This document shows, piece by piece, positions 16,689 through 24,838 of a DNA stretch of 37,372 nt. This stretch comes from Verrucomicrobiota bacterium (GTDB lineage Bacteria > Verrucomicrobiota > Verrucomicrobiia > Limisphaerales > UBA9464). Both the position numbers and the translations under genes were made by a program. Positions within the stretch are counted from its first letter, which is position 1; each line of letters begins with the position of its first letter. A model generated the notes under the pieces. That model was not told where the DNA came from and made no database searches. It saw only the letters and a program-made list of their open reading frames with translations. The stretch spans positions 1 through 37,372 of the forward strand of contig JAPLUF010000128.1 in assembly GCA_026397755.1 (NCBI GenBank), written 5' to 3'.

Positions 16689-17330
16689 TTACGACTCAGA
16701 AGGGTTCTGGTAAAGCCCCTCAGAGGCGATGACGTCGGCCGAGCCGGCGGGCACTAGGTGCGCGAAGGGAAGCCCCCGACGGATCCGGTCTCGGACCTCC
16801 GACGAGGAAATGCCAAGCGGCCACCCACGCAGGTGACGAAGTCGCCAGGGCGAAGGCAGGGAAGCCTGAGGTTGGCCGGGTCTTGGAATGACCACGAAGG
16901 TCACTGCCTTGGCCAACGCCTCGGCCTCACGCCATTGGGTTAAGGTGGGCACATGATCAGCCCCGATCAGCCAGAAGAGTTCAGCTCCCGGATGCCGGGC
17001 ATTGAACGTGTTGACCGTATCGATCGAGTAGCTCACGCCGCCTCGGCTCAGCTCATTATCATGGACCTCGGTGCGGGATTGGCCGGCCAGTGATCGACGG
17101 AGCATTCGCAATCGGGCTGCATCTGGGGCAGGTCGGGAACCCGGCTTGAAGGGTGACTGTGCGGCAGGAATAAAGAATAACCGGTCCAGCGCCAGTTCCT
17201 CCAGAGCCGCTTGGGCAACCAGCAGATGGCCACAGTGCAGCGGATCGAACGATCCTCCGTACAATCCCCATCGCGGTGGGCGATCGGGATTTGGAGTCGG
17301 GGAGGATGCCCTTGGGATCACTAGATTCAT
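16689..17330 (-). CDS. nadD: Nicotinate-nucleotide adenylyltransferase
   Basis: NadD makes nicotinic acid adenine dinucleotide from NaMN and ATP. The 213-residue protein has the nucleotidyltransferase motif GLYGGSFDPLHCGHLLVA, the segment FFIPAAQSPFK, LIGADHVPTLTQW, and the closing ISSSEVRDRIRRG. It starts at the ATG at 17328-17330 with a short Pro/Arg-rich extension before the fold. It is divergent from nadA across 250 bases, so NAD synthesis genes are grouped. Confidence 0.95.
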   Translation of the reverse strand: MNLVIPRASSPTPNPDRPPRWGLYGGSFDPLHCGHLLVAQAALEELALDRLFFIPAAQSPFKPGSRPAPDAARLRMLRRSLAGQSRTEVHDNELSRGGVSYSIDTVNTFNARHPGAELFWLIGADHVPTLTQWREAEALAKAVTFVVIPRPGQPQASLPSPWRLRHLRGWPLGISSSEVRDRIRRGLPFAHLVPAGSADVIASEGLYQNPSES

Positions 17331-17580
17331 GCTTGCTGCGCTAGAGTCCGCGCACTTCGCCGGCCCGAGTCAATCTTCCAGCCGGAGCCATGCCTGCAGT
17401 TTCGAACAAAGTCTCTAGGGACAGGCTCACTTTACTCGGACAACCGGGCCGCTTGGGCCAGGGACAGGCTGTTGGTCGCAGTTCGGAGCATGGCTTCGTC
17501 GTGGCTGGGCGATTCGGGCTTGGCTCGGACAATGCGACCCAACCCTTGGCACCGAGGGGTCTCGGGCTTAGCGTCTGTCC
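17331..17580. other. Divergent nadD/nadA promoter region
   Basis: This is a 250-base region with no gene I can support. An 11-base direct repeat AGGGACAGGCT occurs at 17417-17427 and again at 17460-17470, spaced by 32 bases. It could bind a shared regulator, but I recognise no known NAD-repressor site. Confidence 0.35.
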
Positions 17581-18525
17581 ATGGTTCACGCGTCCGATCC
17601 GCTGATCGCCTCTGTCCGCAAGCCGATGCCGCCGGCGCAGTTCGATGCCCTTTCCCGGGAGATCTTGGAACTGAAGCGTCGGCATAACGCCGTGATTCTG
17701 GCCCACAACTATCAGGTGCCGGAGATCCAGGACGTGGCCGACTTCGTAGGTGATTCCCTGGGCTTGTCCCAGCAGGCAGCCAAGACTTCAGCCGATGTGA
17801 AGCGGGTCATTCTCCCGGATCGCGATGCCGGTTGCTCCCTCGAAGAGAGTTGCCCGGCTGCAAAATTACGGGAACTCCAGGCGACCAATCCCGATTTCTA
17901 CACCATCGCTTATATTAACTGCTCGGCCGAGGTGAAGGCCTTGAGCGACTGCATCGTGACCAGCGGCAATGCGGTCAAAATTGTCGAGCACGCGCCGAAG
18001 GATCGGCCGTTGTTGTTCGTTCCGGATGAAAACCTGGGGGCTTGGGTCATCGAACAAACGGGTCGGCCAATGACCCTTTGGAAGGGCAATTGCTACGTCC
18101 ACGTTGAGTGGACCCACCAGGCCATCACCCGGATCCGCCAGCAGTTCCCCGGGGCTCCGGTTGTGGCCCACCCCGAGTGTACCCGATCGGTGCGGATGCT
18201 GGCTGACGAAGTTTGCTCCACCGAGAAGATGATCACCTGGTGCCGGAAGACCCCGGCCAAGGACATCATCATCGCCACCGAGGCAGGCATGTTGCACCGC
18301 CTGCAAAAGGAGTGCCCCGACAAGCATTTTATCCCGGCCCCGACGGAGCGTTGTGCCTGCAACGAGTGTCATTTCATGAAGATGAACACCCTCGAGAAGC
18401 TCCGGGATTGCATGACTACCTTGGAGCCCCAAGTCCTCTTGCCGCCTGAGATCATTGAGCGCGCCCGCAAGCCCATCGAGCGAATGCTGGAGATCAGCGC
18501 CTTACCCCTAGAAAACGCGGGCTGA
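17581..18525 (+). CDS. nadA: Quinolinate synthase with internal deletion
   Basis: NadA condenses iminoaspartate with dihydroxyacetone phosphate at a [4Fe-4S] cluster to give quinolinate. This 314-residue protein keeps the three cluster-cysteine regions: AGCSLEESCP (Cys85), WKGNCYVHVEWTH (Cys171) and RCACNECHFMKMNTLEKL (around Cys260). It also keeps AHNYQVPEIQDVADFVGDSL. Between ADV (ending at base 17799) and KRVILPD about 19 residues are missing. In E. coli and other NadA proteins this stretch contains the conserved GVxFMxETAKI block. The deletion is in frame. Either the enzyme is impaired or the assembly lost 57 bases here. The start at 17581 gives a 20-residue extension; a later ATG (residue 16) is possible. 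Confidence 0.9.
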   Translation: MVHASDPLIASVRKPMPPAQFDALSREILELKRRHNAVILAHNYQVPEIQDVADFVGDSLGLSQQAAKTSADVKRVILPDRDAGCSLEESCPAAKLRELQATNPDFYTIAYINCSAEVKALSDCIVTSGNAVKIVEHAPKDRPLLFVPDENLGAWVIEQTGRPMTLWKGNCYVHVEWTHQAITRIRQQFPGAPVVAHPECTRSVRMLADEVCSTEKMITWCRKTPAKDIIIATEAGMLHRLQKECPDKHFIPAPTERCACNECHFMKMNTLEKLRDCMTTLEPQVLLPPEIIERARKPIERMLEISALPLENAG

Positions 18526-18548
18526 GAGCCAGGTGTGCGGCCCCGGGG

Positions 18549-19097
18549 TTAGAGCGGTTGGCCTACGTGCAGGCCGTGGCGGAGGCAGTAGGCGCCATTG
18601 GTCACGTACTTGTCGGCCCAGTGCTTCAGGCCGGCGCGTTCCTCCGAAGTGAGCGGGCGGACGACCTTGGCGGGAGCTCCCAGCACCATCGAGCCGGCTG
18701 GGATTCGGCTGCCGGGAGTGACTAGCGCGTTGGCCCCGATAAGGCACTCTTCTCCGATGACCGATCCGTCCAAGACCGTGGCTCCCATGCCAATGAGGCA
18801 GCGGTCCCCAATGGTGCAGGCATGGACATTGGCGGAGTGGCCGACGGTGACATGGTCGCCGAGGATGCACGGATGGTCGTCAGAGAGGTGCAAGACGGCA
18901 TTGTCCTGAACGTTGGTGCCGCGTCCGATTTCAATGCGGTTGATGTCCCCGCGGAGTACGGCCCCGTACCAGACGCTGGATTCGTCGCCAAGAGTGACAT
19001 CGCCCACCACCACGGCGGTCTTGGCGATGTAAACGTCGCGGCCGAGCACGGGGCTTTTGCGGAGGTGGCGGTCGAGTTGGGCGATCAGGGTTTCCAT
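18549..19097 (-). CDS. Gamma-carbonic-anhydrase-like hexapeptide protein
   Basis: This is a 182-residue left-handed beta-helix protein. It shows the family core SVWYGAVLRGDINRIEIG, then NVQDNAVLH, then VGHSANVHACTIGDRCLIGMGATVLDG. Three metal-ligand histidines are in place (about 70, 87 and 92). Related proteins (YrdA, PaaY, Cam) bind zinc or iron and some are active carbonic anhydrases or thioesterases; activity cannot be told from the sequence. The ATG at 19095-19097 places the helix correctly; a longer frame to 19208 overlaps the ABC gene end and is not supported. It is the last gene of a minus-strand run with the ABC exporter and the PNPOx-like gene. Confidence 0.9.
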   Translation of the reverse strand: METLIAQLDRHLRKSPVLGRDVYIAKTAVVVGDVTLGDESSVWYGAVLRGDINRIEIGRGTNVQDNAVLHLSDDHPCILGDHVTVGHSANVHACTIGDRCLIGMGATVLDGSVIGEECLIGANALVTPGSRIPAGSMVLGAPAKVVRPLTSEERAGLKHWADKYVTNGAYCLRHGLHVGQPL

Positions 19098-19122
19098 GGG
19101 TGTTTTGGGTATAAGCCGATGA

Positions 19123-20932
19123 TCAGAGAATGGCGGCAGAAGCCTCCTGGGCCCGGTGCAAGCGGGTGTAGAGGCCGTCGACAGCCAGAAGCTCCGCGTG
19201 CGTGCCACGTTCCACGATGCGGCCGTCTTTCAGCACCACGATGAGATCCGCATCGCGGATCGTGCCCAACCGGTGGGCGATCACAAAGCTGGTTCGGTTG
19301 CTCATCAACCGCTTGAGTGCCTCCTGGATCAGACGCTCGGTGGCGGTATCGACGCTCGCTGTAGCCTCGTCGAGGATTAGAATAGGGGCATCCTTAAGGA
19401 GAGCCCGTGCGATGCTAATGCGCTGCTTCTCGCCCACGCTCAGGCGGATGCCCCGCTCACCCACCCGAGTGTCGAACCCGTCGGGCAAGCGTCGGATGAA
19501 CTCCGCGGCGTTGGCTGTTTCGGCCGCCGCGATGAGTTCCGATTCGGTGGCGTCCAGGCGACCATAGAGAATGTTTTCGCGGATCGTGCCGTTGAAGAGG
19601 AAGGGCTCTTGGCTGACGACGGCGATCTGGGAGCGTAGGTGGACCAGCGGGATGGATTCCAGTGGTTGACCGTCGACCGTGATCCGGCCCCTGGCGATTG
19701 GATAGAAGCGCGGCAGCAGGTTTACCAAAGTGGATTTGCCCGCACCGGTGGGCCCGACCAGCGCAATCGTCTGGCCGGCGTGCACTTGCAGATCAATGTC
19801 GTTCAGCGCATCCGGGCGTCCTTCGTAGGCAGCCGAAACACCTTCAAAAGAGACCTCTCCCCGGAGGCGGGTCGGGGACGTGCTGGTTGGATTAGAGGGG
19901 TTGGGGTTGGGGTTGGAAGCGGCCGTGGCGGCCTCCGCTGGGGCATCCAGAATATCAAAGACGCGTTCACCGGCGGCCCGGGCTGATTGGGACATTTGGT
20001 TCAATTGGTGCAGGACATTCAGCGGGGCGTAGAACATTCCTAGAAAGAGCAGGAATTCCACGAGTGCGCCGGGGGTCATGGCACCCGCAATGACTTTGCG
20101 TCCGCCCAGCCACAAGACCAGCACTGTGCCCAGAGCGGAGGCGAACTGCATGGCCGGGTTGTAGCCCGCCCAGGCCTTCATCACGGTCAAGGTGCCCTTT
20201 CGCAAGGCGTCGGCTCGCTGGGCGAAGCGAGAGTCTTCGTGAGCCTCGCGGCCGAAAGGCGGCGGTCCGGGTGTACCAGACACCGCCGGCCACCAGCAGC
20301 GGCACGGGAATGAGGGCGACGGCGGCCAGAGCAGGATCGTTGAGGAAGAGCAGTGTCGCCACGCCCAGTACACCCAACACCGCCACAACGCCCTGTTCGG
20401 TGCCATCGATGAGCAAGCGTTCCATGGCTCCGACGTCTTCGATGACTCGGGTCATCAGGTCGCCGGTGGCTCGGTGGTCGAACCAGCTGGGGGCTAGTTG
20501 CTGAAGGCGGCCATAGACCTGGCAGCGAATGTCGAAGATGACGTTCTGCTCGAAGCGGTTGTTGAGCCGGATTCGCAGGGAGTTGAAGGCATCTCTGAGG
20601 GCGAAGGCCGCGAGGAGTCCGAGGATGGCGCCCCCCAATTGTTCTTTCCGCCCGGATCCGATCACGTCGTCCATCACGAAGCGAGTCAGCTTAGGATAGG
20701 CGAAGGTCGCCAGTTGGCCCAACAGGGCGCAGACGATGGTGCCTGAGGCCAGCAGCGGGTAAGGCCGCAGGTAGCCTGCGACGCGACGGATGATTTCCCC
20801 CGTGGTGCGGGGACGGACGGCAAAGGCTCCCTTTGCGTCGCCATGGACATGGGCGAGGTATTGCACAATGACTGGATGAGAACGGACTGGCGTGACGGCT
20901 CTGGAACTCTGTCGGTTCAGGGACAAGCCCAA
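19123..20932 (-). pseudogene. MsbA-type ABC exporter, broken by frameshift and deletion
   Basis: Two overlapping minus-strand frames together encode a half-size type IV ABC exporter. The first (from 20932) gives the N-terminal transmembrane part through GGVWYTRTA at about 20261. The second continues from FGREAHEDSRF at about 20256 through the rest of the membrane domain and the ATPase: Walker A GPTGAGKST, signature LSVGEKQRIS, Walker B ILILDEATAS and the H-loop AHRLGTIRD. In relatives roughly 30 residues, including the second coupling-helix region, lie between these two points, so the lesion is a deletion with a frame change rather than a simple indel. A Pro/Asn/Ser-rich linker precedes the ATPase. 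Either the gene is dead or the assembly is wrong here. The start overlaps the PNPOx-like stop by 16 bases. Lipid A or lipid export is inferred from family only. Confidence 0.85.
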
Positions 20933-21504
20933 TGGGCTTCCCAGGAATCGGTGTCCCAGCGGAACCGGGCGCGCTCATGATACTCGGGCTTCAACTGCAA
21001 CCAGTCCAGTTCATGAACGGTGGTCACCAACACCGCGAATTGCTCAACCGGGTGATCTCCGAAAGGAATTTCCCACGGTGCTAGAATTTGTTCCCCGGGA
21101 TGAGGAACCGTTCCGTACAGGCGACGACTGCTGTGAGGCAGTTTCTCCCAGTGGTGGCGTGTGATCTCATTCTGAATGTGGACCCGGGTTTCTCCGCGGG
21201 CCCGCAACTGAATGCGCGACACTGGGTCGTAGAAGCACCATGTGGCCACGGGTTGGATCCGCACACCGGCGATCTTGTGGGCTCGGCTGTCCGAGAAACA
21301 AACCAGCGTTCGCTCATGGAGATCGACCTCGCGCAGAACCACGATGCGCGCATCCGGATGGTCAGGGCCGGCGGTCGCCAAAGTTGGGGTTCGCCACGGA
21401 TGGGACAGGTCCGAAGTGGCCTGGCTCAGGCGGTTCCAAATGTCGCCGTATAGGGATTCCAGAGACGGGGGATGCGCTTCAGAGGGACTCATGGACGGAG
21501 ACAT
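20917..21504 (-). CDS. Pyridoxamine 5'-phosphate oxidase-like FMN-binding protein
   Basis: This is a protein of about 195 residues of the Alr4036-type PNPOx-like family. The FMN-barrel pattern is visible: ARIVVLREVDLHERTLVCFSD, SRAHKIAGV, ATWCFYDPVSRIQLRARG, and the C-terminal LDWLQLKPEYHERARF with W. A canonical PdxH would have a longer C-terminal RxxPxxxEFW signature, which is absent, so vitamin B6 synthesis is not implied. Starts at 21504 or 21492 are both possible. It is the first gene of a minus-strand run leading into the ABC exporter. It may bind FMN or F420 in a general reductase role. Confidence 0.85.
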   Translation of the reverse strand: MSPSMSPSEAHPPSLESLYGDIWNRLSQATSDLSHPWRTPTLATAGPDHPDARIVVLREVDLHERTLVCFSDSRAHKIAGVRIQPVATWCFYDPVSRIQLRARGETRVHIQNEITRHHWEKLPHSSRRLYGTVPHPGEQILAPWEIPFGDHPVEQFAVLVTTVHELDWLQLKPEYHERARFRWDTDSWEAHWACP

Positions 21505-21691
21505 TATTTCAGGAGTGCGTGGGCCTCCAGTCCAGGAATGGCTGAGGGTGAATGAAGATTGCTGTGTTCTGGTAGTCTCGAACAGCCGCATTGCCCCGGT
21601 TCATTCGTCGGCCTTTCCCCGCAAAATCCCTTTTTCGCTCCCGCGCCTTTGGCTCAAGCTTTGCAGCGTGTCTGCGACGATTTCTAAGACC

Positions 21692-22765
21692 ATGCGGGCG
21701 GTGGTGTATCGTGGTGTGAATGATCTGAGGGTCGAGGAGGTTCCGGTGCCCCGGATTGGCTCCAGCGAAATCCTTGTGCGGGTGGGGGTTTGCGGGGTGT
21801 GTCCCACCGACATTAAGAAAGTCCAATACGGAACCCAGGCCCCGCCGCGGATTTATGGCCATGAAACGGCCGGCACCGTTGTTCGGGTGGGTGTTCGGGT
21901 TCAAGGGTGGTCGGTGGGTGACCGCGTCGGGCTTCACCATCATGTGCCGTGTCTGGACTGCCATTTCTGCCGGCATCGGGCTTTTGCCCAATGCGAAACC
22001 TACAAGCGCACGGGCATCACGGCGGGCTTCGAGCCGGCCGGTGGCGGTTATGCTGAATACGTCCGGGTTATGAATTTCTGCCTGCCCGGAGTGGTGAAGA
22101 TTCCGGCCAAGAACAGTTTGGAAGAAGGAGCCATGCTTGAGCCCGTAAATACGGTGCTCAAAGGCATCCGCAGCCTGCCCCTCCTGAAGGGCGACACGGT
22201 CTGGGTGGCTGGTGCCGGACCCATTGGGTTGCTCTTCATCGGAATGCTGTCCGCATTGGGGATGCGTGTGGTGGCGACCGACCTCATGGAATCCCGCCGT
22301 CACTTGGCCCGACGCTGGGGGGCCTGGAAGGCCTTGGACGGGGCGGATACGAACCTGGTGGAAGCGCTGCGCGCACTGACCCGTGGTCGCGGGTTGGATG
22401 CCGCCGTCGTTTGTGTGCCGGTCGATGCCGTGGTGGCCCAGGCTCAGGCGGCTTTGCGGGGCGGGGGGGCGACCCTGCTTTTTGCCCACACCTTGCGAGG
22501 CAAAATGGCACCCGTAGACCTCGGGGTTCTTTGCGTGGATGAAAAAGGATTGATGGGCAGCTATTCTTCGGACTTCACGCTGCAGAAAGAAGTCGCCCGA
22601 TGGGTGTTTTCGCGGCGCTTGGATGTCCGGAAGCTCATCACCCATCGCTTTCCGCTCGAGGAAACCGCGGCCGCCGTGGCGTTGGCAGCCCGTCCCAGCG
22701 AGGATTCCCTCAAGATCCTGGTCGAGAGTGGTTCGGCTCGAAGGCCCGGCGGATCGCCCCCCTGA
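21692..22765 (+). CDS. Zinc-dependent medium-chain alcohol/polyol dehydrogenase
   Basis: This is a 357-residue MDR-family enzyme. Catalytic zinc ligands are in GVCGVCPTDIKK (Cys) and YGHETAGTV (His-Glu). The structural zinc lobe is CLDCHFCRHRAFAQC. The NAD(P)-binding fold is VWVAGAGPIGLLFIGML. Overall it resembles sorbitol, threonine or galactitol-type dehydrogenases; the substrate is unknown. The ATG at 21692 starts MRAVVYRG, the typical first strand of the GroES-like domain; the much longer open frame back to 21242 is antisense to the PNPOx-like gene and is rejected. It is convergent with the superoxide dismutase gene. Confidence 0.92.
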   Translation: MRAVVYRGVNDLRVEEVPVPRIGSSEILVRVGVCGVCPTDIKKVQYGTQAPPRIYGHETAGTVVRVGVRVQGWSVGDRVGLHHHVPCLDCHFCRHRAFAQCETYKRTGITAGFEPAGGGYAEYVRVMNFCLPGVVKIPAKNSLEEGAMLEPVNTVLKGIRSLPLLKGDTVWVAGAGPIGLLFIGMLSALGMRVVATDLMESRRHLARRWGAWKALDGADTNLVEALRALTRGRGLDAAVVCVPVDAVVAQAQAALRGGGATLLFAHTLRGKMAPVDLGVLCVDEKGLMGSYSSDFTLQKEVARWVFSRRLDVRKLITHRFPLEETAAAVALAARPSEDSLKILVESGSARRPGGSPP

Positions 22766-22773
22766 AAACGACA

Positions 22774-22804
22774 ACGCCGGCGCACAGTGCATGCACGCCG
22801 GCGT
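22774..22804. terminator. Hairpin between convergent dehydrogenase and sod genes
   Basis: ACGCCGGCG (22774-22782) pairs with CGCCGGCGT (22796-22804) around a 13-base loop that contains the palindrome TGCATGCA. There is no T tract on either side, so it could be a weak bidirectional terminator or only a transcript-end structure. Confidence 0.4.
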
Positions 22805-22852
22805 GATCGGATGGAAACCCGGACGGCCCGTGAAGACCGGAGGGTACGGTGT

Positions 22853-23563
22853 TCAGGCAGTGAGCTTTTCGAACCGGGCCTCGATGAACTCCCAGTTGAG
22901 CACCTTCGAGAGGGCCTGCACGTAGTCGGCGCGGCGATTCTGGTGCTTCAGGTAGTAGGCATGCTCCCACAGGTCGATGCCGAAGAGCGGGGCCTCGCCG
23001 TTGGACAACGGGCTGTCCTGATTGGCAGTGGTAACCAGCTTCAGGCTCTTGTCCTTGGTGACCACAACCCAAAGCCATCCGCTTCCGAAAACGCCCATGG
23101 CGCGCTTGAGGAATTCTTCCTTGGCCTCGGCTTCACTGCTGAAGAGTTCTCCGAAGGCCTTCATGAGCGGTCCACCTTCGGTTAGCGGGGCCGAATCCTT
23201 CTTGAGGCTCTGCCAGAAGAGCGAGTGGTTGTAGTGGCCGCCCCCGTGATTGCGGACGGCGGAACGGATCTTCTCAGGAACGGTGTTCAGGTTCTTGAGC
23301 AAGTCTTCCACCGAGAGTTTCTGCAGGTCGGGGTAATCGACCAAGGCTTCGTTGAGCTTGGTGACGTAGGTCTGGTGATGCTTGCCATGGTGGATTTCCA
23401 TGGTTTTGGCATCGATATACGGCTCCAGTGCGTCGAAGGCGTATCCCAGCGCAGGCAACTTGTGGGGGCCGGAGGCGGATTGTGCGAAGGTTCGGAACGG
23501 AGCCGCAGCCATGGCTAAAGCCAAGGCACCGGCCGATTTGAGTGCGTGACGTCGAGTGATCAT
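22853..23563 (-). CDS. sodA: Exported superoxide dismutase, Mn-type
   Basis: This enzyme converts superoxide to oxygen and hydrogen peroxide. The 236-residue protein begins with a Tat-like signal (MITRRHALKSAGALALAMAA), which suggests a periplasmic location. Metal ligands are visible: His in MEIHHGKHHQTY, His in GGGHYNHSLFW, Asp and His in FGIDLWEHAYYLKHQ. Residues GGGHYNH, GSGWLWVV and NQDSPL favour manganese over iron. The start at 23561-23563 gives the signal peptide; the long upstream extension of the open frame to 23956 is antisense to the LysM gene. It is divergent from that gene. Confidence 0.94.
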   Translation of the reverse strand: MITRRHALKSAGALALAMAAAPFRTFAQSASGPHKLPALGYAFDALEPYIDAKTMEIHHGKHHQTYVTKLNEALVDYPDLQKLSVEDLLKNLNTVPEKIRSAVRNHGGGHYNHSLFWQSLKKDSAPLTEGGPLMKAFGELFSSEAEAKEEFLKRAMGVFGSGWLWVVVTKDKSLKLVTTANQDSPLSNGEAPLFGIDLWEHAYYLKHQNRRADYVQALSKVLNWEFIEARFEKLTA

Positions 23564-23714
23564 GCGGCGAGCAAATAGATTAAACTTAGAGTCAAAAAGT
23601 GGTCTCGGTTGGATCTGGGCGCAAGCTTGTGAATGTTTCCATTGGGTCACAGATGCACGAGAAACCGTCGCCAGCCTTGCGCCCGATTCGGTGCCGCTCT
23701 TAGGATAGCGGGGT

Positions 23715-24413
23715 ATGAGGTTGCTCCGAGTTGGTTCCCTGTCGATGGCCGTGATTCTGGGCGGGATCCTGTCCCTGCGGGCAGAGATCACACCAGAGGA
23801 CATTCGCCAGTTGCAGACCCGCTTCCAACAGGCCGAAGAGTCCGAGGAACGGTTGCGGGCCCGGATCCAGAAACTGGAAGCCACCATCGCCGAACTGCGT
23901 TCGCAACTCGGAGAGGTTCGATCTGTCGCGGCTTCTGCGGGCAAGGATGCTGTCACTCAGGAGCAACTCAAAAAGGTGGTCGACCAGTTGCGGGATTTGG
24001 ATCGCCGCCGTCAGGAGGACAACGAGAAGGTGGTGCACCAGATCAAGCGGCTTGCAGACCTGCCCACGGCACCGCCTCCGAGCTTCGACGATCCCAAACC
24101 AAAGGGTCGCAAGCCATCCGGAGAGCCGAGCGTCGGTGCCGGTGGGACCGCCAAGTCAGATCCAAAGTCTGATTCCAAGTCTGATCTCAAATCCGAGCCC
24201 AAGGCAGACGTGCCCAAGCCGACGTTGCCGACCGATTATGAATTCTATGAGCACGTTGTCCGTGACAATCAATCGGTGAGCCAGATCATCAATGAGTACA
24301 ACAAGGGCTACGGACTGAAGGTGCGATTGAAGCACGTGATCGAGGCCAACCCTAAGTTGCGCCCGGAGCGGTTGGTCACGGGGCAAAAGATCCGCATCCC
24401 GGTGGTCAAGTAA
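23715..24413 (+). CDS. Secreted coiled-coil protein with C-terminal LysM-like domain
   Basis: This is a 232-residue exported protein. It has a signal peptide (MRLLRVGSLSMAVILGGILS), then a heptad-like coiled coil at about 30-115 rich in Gln, Glu, Leu and Arg. A Pro/Lys-rich low-complexity linker (120-175) contains four KSDx repeats. The C-terminal domain has YEHVVRDNQSVSQIINEYN, then HVIEANPKLRPERLVTGQKIRIP, which matches a LysM peptidoglycan-binding fold. It may tether something to the cell wall through an oligomeric stalk. It is followed by two small membrane proteins on the same strand, possibly one unit. Confidence 0.8.
   Translation: MRLLRVGSLSMAVILGGILSLRAEITPEDIRQLQTRFQQAEESEERLRARIQKLEATIAELRSQLGEVRSVAASAGKDAVTQEQLKKVVDQLRDLDRRRQEDNEKVVHQIKRLADLPTAPPPSFDDPKPKGRKPSGEPSVGAGGTAKSDPKSDSKSDLKSEPKADVPKPTLPTDYEFYEHVVRDNQSVSQIINEYNKGYGLKVRLKHVIEANPKLRPERLVTGQKIRIPVVK
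24153..24200 (+). repeat. Four 12-base tandem repeats encoding KSDx
   Basis: Four 12-base units (AAGTCAGATCCA, AAGTCTGATTCC, AAGTCTGATCTC, AAATCCGAGCCC) encode KSDP-KSDS-KSDL-KSEP in the linker of the LysM-like protein. Copy number may vary by slippage. Confidence 0.8.
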
Positions 24414-24455
24414 GCCCAGACAGGCTTCGTAAGTCCCAGCAGCACGAATCCGCCT

Positions 24456-24836
24456 ATGAAACTCATCCGCCGACTGCACTTGTTTCTCGGGGTTTTCTTC
24501 ACCCCCCTGCTGGTTTTCTTCGTGGCGACTGGTTGGTATCAGACGATTAACCCAGAACGCCTTAAGACCGCGGGTGATGCCGAGACGCTGTTGCAAAAAT
24601 TTCGGGTGGTCCACACCGATCAGGTTTATCCGGGTGACCGGGAATTTAGTCGCCCTTCGTCGCCGAAGCTCTTTCAGGGACTCATCGTCGCCATGTCCGC
24701 GGCCGTTTTGATCTCGACGGCGCTTGGAGTCTTTCTGGCATTCAAGACGGTCCGCGGCACAGGGTGGGTGCTCTTCTGGTTGTTGGCGGGTCTGGCGGTT
24801 CCGGTAGTTCTGCTTTGGGCCGGACGAAGGGGATAA
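24456..24836 (+). CDS. Small PepSY-like membrane protein
   Basis: This is a 126-residue protein with three hydrophobic segments (about residues 7-27, 74-94 and 100-120). The N-terminal stretch LIRRLHLFLGVFFTPLLVFF and TGWYQT resemble the first helix of PepSY-associated membrane proteins, but no full PepSY domain is seen. A periplasmic loop of about 45 residues separates helices 1 and 2. Its stop is 2 bases before the start of the next gene, suggesting coupling. Function is unknown. Confidence 0.65.
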   Translation: MKLIRRLHLFLGVFFTPLLVFFVATGWYQTINPERLKTAGDAETLLQKFRVVHTDQVYPGDREFSRPSSPKLFQGLIVAMSAAVLISTALGVFLAFKTVRGTGWVLFWLLAGLAVPVVLLWAGRRG

Positions 24837-24838
24837 TC

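Noticed and set aside
21509-22792. Long minus-strand open frame (427 codons) opposite the zinc dehydrogenase
   Set aside because: It is antisense to a clear MDR gene with zinc and NAD motifs, has no recognisable domain, and is rich in His, Pro and Arg as expected from the reverse frame of GC-rich coding DNA.
24153-24200. CRISPR-like or mobile repeat
   Set aside because: Short imperfect tandem units within a coding low-complexity linker; no spacers and no cas genes.
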